From the NCBI GenBank assembly GCA_937996705.1, contig CALKUQ010000044.1, positions 1-7,052 of the forward strand: DNA of 7,052 bases, written 5' to 3'. Below are positions 1-6,126 of the stretch, piece by piece (the first letter of the stretch is position 1; every line of letters begins with the position of its first letter). Below the pieces are notes generated by a model. It had not been told where the DNA came from. It was given only the letters and a program-made list of their open reading frames with translations, and did not search any database. A program made the position numbers and the translations under genes. This DNA is from an uncultured Chlamydiae bacterium (GTDB lineage: Bacteria > Chlamydiota > Chlamydiia > Chlamydiales > 2-12-FULL-49-11).

Positions 1-163
1 CTGTTTTTGCGTTAACGTTTGACGAGATGTTACGAACAGTAACATTTTCAACATCAAAAGAATCCACAACTACAATACCTCGAAGAATCTTGCGTTCAAT
101 TCCTTGAGAAAACAAATAAGGTCCCGTCAATAAACCGAATAAAACCATAACTACTGTTTTCAT
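1..163 (-). CDS. N-terminus of a secreted flavobacterial carboxypeptidase-like regulatory domain protein (partial)
   Basis: ATG at 163 reading leftwards gives 54 codons, and the frame is still open at the window edge. Residues 1-19 form a classic signal peptide: a Lys at position 2, a hydrophobic core and a likely cleavage just before or after Gln20 (LFSQ). The following stretch (RKILRGIVVVDSFDVENVTV) resembles the start of the carboxypeptidase-D-like regulatory (beta-sandwich) domain found in many secreted Bacteroidota proteins, where a 'G-x-V-x-D-S' strand is followed by a 'V-x-V-x-N' strand. It begins 18 bases after the stop of the upstream gene of the same apparent family, so the two are probably a tandem, co-transcribed paralogue pair. 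There is no Shine-Dalgarno sequence, which is normal for Bacteroidota. The molecular role of this family is unknown to me. The assignment rests on remembered family resemblance, not a search. Confidence 0.6.
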   Translation of the reverse strand, partial: MKTVVMVLFGLLTGPYLFSQGIERKILRGIVVVDSFDVENVTVRNISSNVNAKT

Positions 164-181
164 AAGCAAGTATTTTAAGCA

Positions 182-745
182 TTATTTAAAGCCCTGTAAT
201 TCACGATATTTGGCAGCCAATTCTGAAAGTACAAAAGAGGCCATCGTGTAATTTTTTGCTTTCATAGCCGACGCAAAACCGTCGTTTTCTGAAGCATAGA
301 ATATAAATCCTTCGACATAAGCTTCCGGAATATCTAATGTATTTTGAATGTACTCTTTATCAAATTTATGAGCCAATTTTACTTGAAGCCGTTCTTTTTT
401 TTCTATTTCAACTTCTTTTTTGAGCATACTGGTTCGTCCACTAACGGAATTAATTAATCCGTCAACACTCATGCCTCCAAGCGGAATCAATAGCGGACTG
501 TACCATTTGAATTCGCCAGCAGCAATTAATTTTCGCTCAGCTGGCGTGTACGTTTTTTGTCCTTTTGGAACGATACCCAGCGATTCGGCATTAATACTCT
601 TATAATCAATAATAGCAAGTTCTTTTAGTTGGTTTCGATGCAATTGCATGGGAATAAAAACTAAATTTTCACCAAAATCTCTTTCTGTAATAATATGCTT
701 GGTAGGATTAAAATTAAAAGCAGTAAATATTAACGTATCATTTGG
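182..745 (-). pseudogene. C-terminal part of a flavobacterial carboxypeptidase-like regulatory domain protein, 5' end replaced at a chimeric junction
   Basis: About 185 codons, from the Asn-Asp-Thr at about 742 to the TAA at 182-184. They include the segments DTLIFTAFNF, SLGIVPKGQKTYTPAERKL, SGRTSMLKKEVEIEKKE and a C-terminal FVLSELAAKYRELQGFK. From memory these are hallmarks of a Flavobacteriia protein family annotated 'carboxypeptidase-like regulatory domain-containing protein': a signal peptide, a regulatory domain, then an alpha-helical tail with a conserved YTPAERKL motif. Here the signal peptide and most of the regulatory domain are missing. In their place the reading frame continues without a stop into an algal group I intron endonuclease and psbA exon. 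The next gene downstream (start at 163) starts like an intact member of the same family. I read this as a true bacterial gene truncated by contig chimerism, not as a natural fusion protein. The exact 5' limit is uncertain by perhaps 20 bases. Confidence 0.65.
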
Positions 746-752
746 TTTTCCT
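738..752. other. Chimeric junction 1: algal plastid intron joined to flavobacterial DNA
   Basis: To the right, read on the minus strand, the protein is a GIY-YIG endonuclease ending in a NUMOD3 motif (KIHTEETKKKIREALQGKP). To the left, starting at the next codon, it is a flavobacterial secreted-protein tail. The change comes at about the Pro (743-745)/Asn (740-742) codons and happens to keep the frame. The 3' half of a group I intron (R and S boxes, P9, 3' splice site) and psbA codons 176 onward, both expected downstream, are absent. The boundary is inferred from protein resemblance, so its exact base is not fixed. Confidence 0.7.
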
Positions 753-1228
753 TGTAAAGCTTCTCTAATTTTTTTTTTGGTTTCTTCCGTATGAATTTTC
801 CCCCAAAAAGGGTTTTTGTCTCCTGGTTTTGAAATTCCGTCAAGCACATTATAAGCTATCTTTCGATTTTGGATGGTATATTCAAGTTCTTTTGCACGAC
901 GCGTGGGTGGATCTTCCCATTCCTCACCTAAATGAAGAACCAGAAACTGAAACGAGTCAGATCCATATTTGTCCCAATCGTGTTGAAGAGCCTTGTTTGG
1001 ATGAATTTGACGATGCAAGAGCGACTTATGCGAAGCAAGCCGCCCTGATACATTCATGGATTCTCCATAATATCTCCAATCATTTTCTAAGCAGTGGACC
1101 ATATAAAGTCCTGGTAATTTTCTTGGTTGAATACGGTTTAGCACGGAATTGTCCTTATTACTAGGAGATTTCCCGTTTAAACGAGTGCTATCTTTTTCTT
1201 TGCAGAAAAAGCGGGCAAAAGGATTTTT
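746..1228 (-). CDS. GIY-YIG/NUMOD3 homing endonuclease encoded in psbA intron 2, in frame with exon 2 (3'-truncated)
   Basis: This frame continues without a stop from psbA codon 175 through 161 codons of intron. The GIY-YIG nuclease domain is clear: GLY at 1111-1103, YYG about 11 residues later (1072-1064), the catalytic Arg in SGRLASH, a His four residues after it, the metal-binding Glu in KELEY and the conserved Asn in AYNVLDG. A NUMOD3 DNA-binding motif follows (about 810-746: NPFWGKIHTEETKKKIREAL). Enzymes of this kind cut an intronless psbA allele and drive intron homing; I-CreII in C. reinhardtii psbA intron 4 is a known GIY-YIG example. The first roughly 39 intron codons overlap the predicted P1-P5 region and look like read-through, so the active enzyme is presumably released by proteolysis or started internally, for example at Met codons near 1108 or 1057. 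The C-terminal end is lost at the junction near 745, where more DNA-binding motifs would be expected. Confidence 0.8.
746..1228 (-). mobile_element. 5' part of psbA group I intron 2 (inserted after codon 175)
   Basis: The intron starts immediately after the GGT of codon 175 (1231-1229), so the exon ends in U as group I splicing requires. A hairpin with an 8-bp stem and GCAA loop lies at 1192-1211. The likely P4/P5 core follows: the strand at 1170-1176 (ACGGGAA in sense) can pair with 1143-1148 (TTCCGT), and inside it 1163-1166 (TCCT) can pair with 1152-1155 (AGGA). The endonuclease domain then probably sits in a P6-type loop. No R or S box or 3' splice site follows, because the sequence changes to flavobacterial DNA at about 745. 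The group I class is inferred from these pairings and from the endonuclease. Confidence 0.7.
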
Positions 1229-1574
1229 ACCTAAAGGCATACCATCAGAGAAAGAACCTTGACCGATTGGGTAGATTAAGAAAACTGCAGTTGCAGCAGC
1301 TACAGGAGCTGAGTAAGCTACAGCAATCCATGGACGCATACCTAAACGGAAAGATAATTCCCATTCACGACCCATGTAACAACAAACACCTAATAAGAAG
1401 TGACAAACGATTAATTGGTAAGGACCACCGTTGTATAAGTATTCGTCTAATGAAGCTGCTTCCCAGATAGGGTAGAAGTGTAGACCGATTGCGTTTGAAG
1501 TAGGGATTACAGCACCAGAGATGATGTTGTTACCGTATAATAAAGAACCTGAAACTGGTTCACGGATACCATCG
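1229..1574 (-). CDS. psbA: psbA exon 2, photosystem II reaction-centre protein D1 (codons 60-175)
   Basis: D1 is the plastid-encoded thylakoid protein that, with D2, binds the charge-separating chlorophylls, TyrZ and much of the Mn4CaO5 cluster. This exon (346 nt) restarts with the last base of Ile60, then Asp61-Gly-Ile-Arg-Glu-Pro, and ends at Gly175. The numbering fits exactly: exons 1 and 2 total 525 nt, or 175 codons. It carries Asp61, His118 (chlorophyll ligand), Tyr126, Glu130 (pheophytin contact), Tyr161 (TyrZ) and Asp170 (Mn ligand). The 5' boundary follows from group I rules: the intron ends in G at 1575, and joining restores GAC-ATC-GAT. Residue 97 is Tyr in DEYLYNGG where many algae have Trp, and the 'VCCYMG' segment has Cys124; both look like lineage variants. 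Codons 176-352, including His190, His198, the QB pocket and the C-terminal Mn ligands, are absent from the window. Confidence 0.95.
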
Positions 1575-1622
1575 CTTACAAATTCATAAAAAAGCAGGGC
1601 ATATCAACTTGACTTTGCCAAG

Positions 1623-1655
1623 CAACCTCTGGTACCTTTTAGGTACCAAAAGTTG
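1623..1655. repeat. GGTACC-flanked palindrome, copy 1 (intron 1, P9 side)
   Basis: The left arm CAACCTCTGGTACC (1623-1636) pairs with GGTACCAAAAGTTG (1642-1655) with two mismatches across a 5-nt loop. A close relative lies at 2618-2651 and a degraded one at 2802-2833. Dispersed short palindromes of this kind are common in chlamydomonadalean plastid spacers. Confidence 0.75.
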
Positions 1656-1682
1656 TTTAAATCTTTTTTAAGTTTAACCATC

Positions 1683-1747
1683 TTAGCTAAAAAGCTTAAA
1701 CCCCTCTTTTAAAAAGAGTTGGCTAAGTTTATAAGCTTTTTAGCTTA
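1683..1747. repeat. Inverted AAGCTT-containing repeat pair in intron 1
   Basis: TTAGCTAAAAAGCTTA (1683-1698) faces its near reverse complement ATAAGCTTTTTAGCTTA (1731-1747), enclosing a smaller CTCTTTT/AAAAGAG inversion. The same words recur outside the intron at 2690-2706 and 2880-2895, so this is a dispersed family and not only intron structure. Confidence 0.7.
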
Positions 1748-2058
1748 ATAAGAGAAGGTTAAAGAACTACTAAATATAAAAAAGAATAAAAGAGTTAAAT
1801 AAAGTTATCTTTTTGATTCTTTTTTATTAATTTTTTCTATTCCATTAAGAGAATTCATAATTTTAAAGTGTAGTTAATTTGCGTGGACTATATCTTCACC
1901 CTGAAATCTTTTGCAGCTATAAAAGATGTTAGACAGATCTAACTATAATTCAGGGGTTGGGCGCTAATGTGTTATTATTGTTGGGACTCAAACACTAGTC
2001 TCTGAACCTTCCACAAAAACTTATAAAATTTATAATTATAAACTTTATAGCCCATTTT

Positions 2059-2116
2059 AAACTTTTTAGCTTTACTAAAAAGTTTATAAACTTATTTAGC
2101 TTTGCTAAATAAGTTT
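2059..2116. repeat. Two adjacent palindromic hairpins in intron 1 between Q and R boxes
   Basis: The hairpin at 2059-2085 has an 11-bp stem (AAACTTTTTAG paired with CTAAAAAGTTT). The hairpin at 2088-2116 has a perfect 13-bp stem (AAACTTATTTAGC paired with GCTAAATAAGTTT) and a TTT loop. The two are near copies of each other separated by two bases. They lie in the P5/P6 interval of the group I intron, where expansion does not disturb the catalytic core. Confidence 0.8.
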
Positions 2117-2210
2117 AGTGGCTTGGCTGCTGGTTGCCTTTCGGGTTCCAGCAATTCACCCAATTTTTCAACATCTTTACAGATGAAGGACACCGATTTT
2201 TTTCTAGCTA

Positions 2211-2389
2211 ATGTCTACTGGAGGAGCTGCGATGAAAGCGATGATGAATACAGAAGTTGCAGTTAAAAGTGTAGGGATCATGATTACACCGAACCAACCG
2301 ATGTATAAACGGTTTTCTGTGCTAGTGATCCATTCACAAAAACGAGCCCATAGGCTTGAAGATTCACGACGTTCTAAAATTGCTGTCAT
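2211..2389 (-). CDS. psbA: psbA exon 1, photosystem II protein D1 (codons 1-60)
   Basis: Starts at ATG 2389 and encodes the canonical D1 N-terminus (MTAILERRESSSLWARFCEW...), the stromal N-terminal region and transmembrane helix A (about residues 33-54), ending in PPVDI. Thr2 is the usual phosphorylated residue after Met removal. The exon is 179 nt and stops after the second base of codon 60; intron 1 follows and the codon is completed as ATC by exon 2. Unspliced read-through would add only one Ser before a stop, so splicing is required for D1. The gene lies 582 nt downstream of 5S rRNA on the same strand, the psbA-rrn order of C. reinhardtii. Confidence 0.96.
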
Positions 2390-2430
2390 AGTTTTTAAGT
2401 TAAATAATAAGATGAATTTTCTCCGTTAAA
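2390..2430 (-). promoter_or_regulatory. psbA 5' leader with distant GGAG element
   Basis: The leader contains TTTAACGGAGAAAA; the GGAG (2424-2421) is 31 nt upstream of the ATG, far beyond normal Shine-Dalgarno spacing. The C. reinhardtii psbA leader, as I recall it, has a very similar TTTACGGAGAAA element about 27 nt from its start codon that is needed for D1 translation and is brought into play by RNA structure and nucleus-encoded factors. The same arrangement is inferred here from sequence resemblance. Confidence 0.65.
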
Positions 2431-2617
2431 TTTATCTTTTTAATTTTAATAAAAGAGATAATTTTGAATTCAAGCCTCTTTATTGAAGCTAGGTAACCCT
2501 AATATATCAAAAAAAAACAATTCGTGCAACTCTTCTCTTTTTTTTTAGTTATGTTTGGATGGTTCAACCTTTTTAACAACCCTTTTAAACTTATTTAGCT
2601 TTGCAAAAAAAGCCAAG

Positions 2618-2651
2618 CAACTTTCTGGTACCTTTAGGTACCAGAAGGTTG
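2618..2651. repeat. GGTACC-flanked palindrome, copy 2 (best-preserved)
   Basis: CAACTTTCTGGTACC (2618-2632) and GGTACCAGAAGGTTG (2637-2651) are reverse complements except for one position, which would be a G-U pair in one RNA strand, around a TTTA loop. It could act as an RNA 3'-end stem-loop. It matches the copy in intron 1 closely. Confidence 0.8.
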
Positions 2652-2689
2652 TTAGAAGGTTGCACTGGTTTTTAAAGCTAAATAAATTT

Positions 2690-2706
2690 ATAAGCTTTTT
2701 AGCTTA
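2690..2706. repeat. Dispersed AAGCTT-type repeat, copy in psbA upstream region
   Basis: ATAAGCTTTTTAGCTTA is identical to the word at 1731-1747 inside intron 1, and is the near reverse complement of those at 1683-1698 and 2880-2895. Exact 16-17-nt reuse at four places within 1.2 kb points to a dispersed family. Confidence 0.7.
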
Positions 2707-2801
2707 GTTTCTACTCTTAAACAACTCTACCTTTTTTAGCTGTAATAAAAGGGTTGCTTATTTGGAACAAAAAACAAAACAAATTCTTTCTTTTTTAGTA
2801 A

Positions 2802-2833
2802 CAACCTTTTTAAATTTAGGTACAAGAAGGTTG
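2802..2833. repeat. Degenerate member of the CAACCTT...AAGGTTG palindrome family
   Basis: CAACCTTTTT (2802-2811) and AAGAAGGTTG (2824-2833) can pair around an internal TTTAGGTAC; one half of the GGTACC core is lost. It looks like a decayed third copy of the palindromes at 1623 and 2618. Confidence 0.5.
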
Positions 2834-2879
2834 TTTGTAATCTATAATCTTTTTAGCAAAGACTTAGACTTATTTTAGC

Positions 2880-2895
2880 TTAGCTAAAAAGCTTA
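2880..2895. repeat. Dispersed AAGCTT-type repeat upstream of 5S end
   Basis: TTAGCTAAAAAGCTTA is identical to the copy at 1683-1698 in psbA intron 1. It lies about 75 nt past the 3' end of 5S rRNA on the operon strand and could contribute to a 3' stem-loop there. Confidence 0.65.
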
Positions 2896-2971
2896 GTCCT
2901 TTAAAAAAGAGTTTAAAGAGAGTAAGTCAGAAAAAGCTAAAAAGCTTTGCTAAAGAAAGGTTTATTATTAA

Positions 2972-3091
2972 ATTGGCATTAAGATTTCGTTCCCGCACAG
3001 TCCCCCATGAAGTTTTGAAATCTCTTAATCTCTTTCACATCTAAATTCGAGATGGGTTAGAGTGGTTCAAGATTAACGTCGAACACCAATA
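2972..3091 (-). rRNA. rrn5: 5S ribosomal RNA (plastid)
   Basis: On the minus strand the sequence has the conserved loop B/C region (CCCATCTCGAATTTAGATGTGAAA, aligning with the bacterial CCCATGCCGAACTCAGAAGTGAAA) and a loop E/helix IV region (TTCATGGGGGACTGTGCGGG). The ends were set by helix I: 5' ATTGGTGTT can pair with 3' AATGCCAAT. The resulting length of about 120 nt is normal for 5S. It follows 23S by a 124-nt spacer on the same strand, as in a plastid rRNA operon. The sequence is AU-richer than land-plant 5S. Confidence 0.92.
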
Positions 3092-3109
3092 AAATTTGGT
3101 ATACTTATA

Positions 3110-3176
3110 AAATGAACAAGTCTAGTCTTTAATTGTTTATAAAAATTTAACAATTAAAGACTAGACTTGTTCATTT
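3110..3176 (-). repeat. Perfect 28-bp hairpin in the 23S-5S spacer
   Basis: The arm at 3110-3137 and the arm at 3149-3176 are exact reverse complements over 28 bases, separated by an 11-nt A/T loop. The transcript across the spacer would form a long uninterrupted duplex between 23S and 5S. A role in separating the two rRNAs, for example by a double-strand-specific mini-RNase III, is inference. It shares no obvious sequence with the GGTACC or AAGCTT repeat families. Confidence 0.92.
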
Positions 3177-3524
3177 AATATATTAACAAATCTCTGATTT
3201 GAAGAATAAATTGTAGGTCAAAATCACCCGGTTGTTAGTATGTCTTCACTCAAATCATTACTGATCTTACATGTAACACCTATTTAGCATAAATGCCTCA
3301 GCTTGTCTAGCTGTCACCTTATGGTTAGTGTCCGAGGACACTGAGAGTACTCATCTTGAGGTGGGATTCACACTTATATGCTTTCAGCGTTTATCTCTTG
3401 CAGTGTGGCTACTTGGCGTTTACTGTTGGAACAATAACCAATACACTATAGACTGCTTTGAAAAGGTCCTCTCGTACTATTTTCAAATCCTCTCAATACT
3501 CTAACGCCTACACCGGATATGGAC

Positions 3525-3546
3525 CAAACTGTCTCACGACGTTTTG
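3525..3546 (-). other. Uninterrupted I-CreI homing site in 23S
   Basis: The 22-bp word (CAAAACGTCGTGAG followed by ACAGTTTG on the minus strand) matches, as far as I recall, the natural I-CreI target at the position where C. reinhardtii 23S carries its LAGLIDADG intron. Here the site is empty. The sequence is rRNA-conserved, so its presence does not imply past homing. Confidence 0.8.
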
Positions 3547-3639
3547 AACCCAGCTCACGTACCACTTTAATGGGCGAACAGCCCAACCCTTGGAACGTAC
3601 TACCGCTCCAGGATGTGATGAACCGACATCGAGGTGCCA

Positions 3640-3672
<33 letters not shown>

Positions 3673-3761
3673 TCAGCCTGTTATCCCTAGAGTAACTTTT
3701 ATCCGTTGAGCGACGGCCCTTCCACACGGCACCGTCGGATCACTAAGGCCGGCTTTCGCCC

Positions 3762-3793
<32 letters not shown>

Positions 3794-4153
3794 TCTTTTG
3801 CCTTTACACTCAATGTCTGATTTCCGTCCAGACTGAGAGAACCTTTGCACTCCTCCGTTACATTTTAGGAGAAGACCGCCCCAGTCAAACTGCCTACCTG
3901 TTACTGTCAAGTGTCTTGATAAAAGATCACCATTAGGATTCTAGCCTTTCCAGAGTGGTCTCTCAATGATGGCTCTGGTTTTCCCGGAAGAAAACCTTCA
4001 TAGCCTCCCACCTAGGCTGCGCAAGAAAAGCCCGAACCCAATTCCAGGATACAGTCAAGCTTCATAGGGTCTTTCTGTCCAGGTGCAGGTAGTCCGCATC
4101 TTCACAGACAAGTCTATTTCACCGAGTCCCTCTCCGAGACAGTATCCAAATCA

Positions 4154-4236
<83 letters not shown>

Positions 4237-5018
4237 AGGGCTTCAGTTATCAGCTTCGCTTACACTAACCAACTTCTTTAACCTTCTGGCACTGGGCAGG
4301 CGTCAGCCCCCATACATCGTCTTACGACTTAGCGGAGACCTGTGTTTTTGATAAACAGTTGCTTGGATCTTGTTATTGCAACCTTATAAATAAGGCACTC
4401 CTTCTCCCGAAGTTACGGAGTCATTTTGCCGAGTTCCTTAGAGAGAGTTATCTCGCGCCCCTTAGTATACTCTACCTACCCACCTGTGTCGGTTATGGTA
4501 CAGGCATTTTTATTTAACTACATTACGAGCTTTTCTTGGAAGTATGACATACACTACTTCAACACCTTAGTGTTTCGTATTCACGTCTCAACTCAAAGCG
4601 TTTTCACCGCTTCTCAACATCTTGAACGTTTAAACCGGTAAAACCAATATCCGGCTAGCTTAGCCTTCTCCGTCCCTCGATGTAGGATATTAATAAAAAT
4701 GGTACGGGAATATTAACCCGTTGTCCATCGACTACGCTTTTCAGCCTCGCCTTAGGTCCTGACTTACCCTCCGCGGACGAACCTTCCGGAGGAAACCTTG
4801 GGTTTTCGGGGTATAGGATTCTCACCTATATTTTCGTTACTCAAGCCGACATTCTCACTTCTGCTTCGTCCATACCCGCTTACGCTAGTACTTCAATCTA
4901 CAACAGAACGCTCCCCTACCGATATATTAATTTGTTTATATATCGCACAGTTTCGGCAAATTACTTAGTCCCATACATTTTCGGCGCAGGTTTACTCGAT
5001 CAGTGAGCTATTACGCAC

Positions 5019-5054
<36 letters not shown>

Positions 5055-5617
5055 ATTGTTTATGCACTCCCACCTCCTTTACCACTTAGTAATTTTTAAG
5101 GGCCTTAACTGGTGCTCTGGGCTGTTTCCCTCTTGACAATGGAGCTTATCCCCCACAGTCTCACTGGTGAACTCTACACTTAGTATTCTTAGTTTGCAAC
5201 GATTTGGTACCGAATTACCAGCCCGCATACGTAACAGTGCTTTACCCCTAAGTTATAACATTTATCGCTGCGCCAAAACGCATTTCGGGGAGAACCAGCT
5301 AGCTCCGAATTCGATTGGCATTTCACCCCTAACCACAGTTCATCCGCTGATTTTTCAACATCAGTCGGTTCGGTCCTCCACTTAGTATTACCTAAGCTTC
5401 AACCTGGCCATGGTTAGATCATCCGGGTTCGGGTCTATAACCAGTGACAAACGCCCTATTCAGGCTCGCTTTCACTATGGCTTCAGCATTCTCTGCCTTA
5501 ACCTGCCACTACCTATAAGTCGCCGGCTCATTCTTCAACAGGCACGAAGTCAGACGCTTTAGTCGTCCTCCTACTGCTTGTAAGTTTATGGTTTCATGTT
5601 CTTTTCACTCCCCTCCC

Positions 5618-5648
<31 letters not shown>

Positions 5649-6118
5649 ATTTCACTATCGGTCATTCAGGAATATTTAGCCTTACGAGGTGGTCCTCGCA
5701 GATTCACACGGAATTTCACGTGCTCCATGCTACTTGGGATACAATTAAATTGGTTCAGTTTTCGAGTACAAGACTTTCACTTTCTATGGTTAAGTATTCC
5801 AAACTTATTCTTCTAACCGTTCCATTAATTTTTTTTATTGTCCCACTACCCTTAATTAATAATTAAGTTTAGGCTAATCCCGTTTCGCTCGCCGCTACTA
5901 AGGGAATCGTTTTTACTTTCTTTTCCTCTAGGTACTAAGATGTTTCAATTCTCTAGGTTTGCTCTGTCTTATCTATGAATTCAATAAGTAGTATAAAAGT
6001 TGCCTCATTCGGAGATCTCCGGATCATAGCTTGTTTCCAGCTCCCCGAAGCGTTTCGTCGGTAACCACGTCCTTCATCGCTTCTGAATGCCAAGGTATCC
6101 CCCATAAACTCTTAGTTC

Positions 6119-6126
6119 CTTGAATT
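6119..6126. other. Chimeric junction 2: 5' end of plastid 23S joined to the start of a phage amidase gene
   Basis: Plastid 23S sequence runs to its predicted 5' end (TTCAA on the minus strand, 6124-6120). The amidase reading frame starts in the same bases with TTG-AAT-TTA. Related amidases begin Met-Asn-(Ile/Leu)-Thr-Gln, so the phage original was probably ATGAATTTAACACAG. Both parents would share TGAA at 6121-6124, making the exact crossover ambiguous within those bases. The expected plastid trnA, trnI and 16S are absent. Confidence 0.7.

Larger units (their letters stand above)
1575..2210 (-). ncRNA. Group I intron 1 of psbA (phase 2, within codon 60), no ORF
   Basis: This 636-nt insertion between exon nt 179 and 180 has the conserved group I boxes in order on the minus strand. 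P is at about 2157-2143 (GAATTGCTGGAACCC), Q at 2134-2124 (AACCAGCAGCC), R at 2008-1993 (GGTTCAGAGACTAGTG) and S at 1897-1885 (GAAGATATAGTCC). The exon ends in U and the intron ends in G, both as expected. No long ORF is present, so it has no endonuclease of its own. Two palindromic hairpins fill the Q-R interval (P5/P6 area), and about 310 nt of palindrome-rich AT sequence fill the S-to-3' splice-site interval (P9 area). The R and S matches make the group I call strong. The structural subclass cannot be fixed by eye. Confidence 0.9.
2431..2971. other. psbA-5S rRNA intergenic region, palindrome-rich, no gene seen
   Basis: This AT-rich stretch holds no credible ORF or tRNA. It contains the GGTACC palindrome copies (2618-2651, 2802-2833), the AAGCTT-type repeats (2690-2706, 2880-2895, 2935-2953) and poly-T/poly-A runs. 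The psbA promoter must lie in its low-coordinate end. A TATATT on the minus strand at 2506-2501, about 115 nt upstream of the ATG, is a weak candidate -10 element that I cannot confirm. The end next to 5S presumably contains the rRNA operon 3' processing and termination signals; several of the palindromes could serve. Confidence 0.6.

Noticed and set aside
829..1164. Plus-strand 111-codon frame
   Set aside because: It is the complement of the GIY-YIG endonuclease coding region, with no start signal and no recognisable motif.
182..1375. A novel 397-residue thylakoid-anchored nuclease with a secreted-protein tail
   Set aside because: The three parts belong to three unrelated contexts (D1 exon, intron endonuclease, flavobacterial protein), and the ribozyme needed to splice psbA is cut off at the same point. 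A chimeric join explains it better than a natural fusion.
1575..2210. Possible group II intron in psbA
   Set aside because: Clear group I R and S boxes, U at the exon end and G at the intron end; there is no GUGYG start or domain V.
2390..2971. tRNA gene in the psbA-5S spacer
   Set aside because: No cloverleaf with TTCRA-type T loop and matching acceptor arms was found; the visible stems are simple palindromes.
3216..3330. A separate 4.5S rRNA gene at the 3' end of 23S
   Set aside because: The sequence matches the 4.5S-equivalent region but is continuous with 23S, without a spacer, as in green algae generally; separate 4.5S is a land-plant feature.
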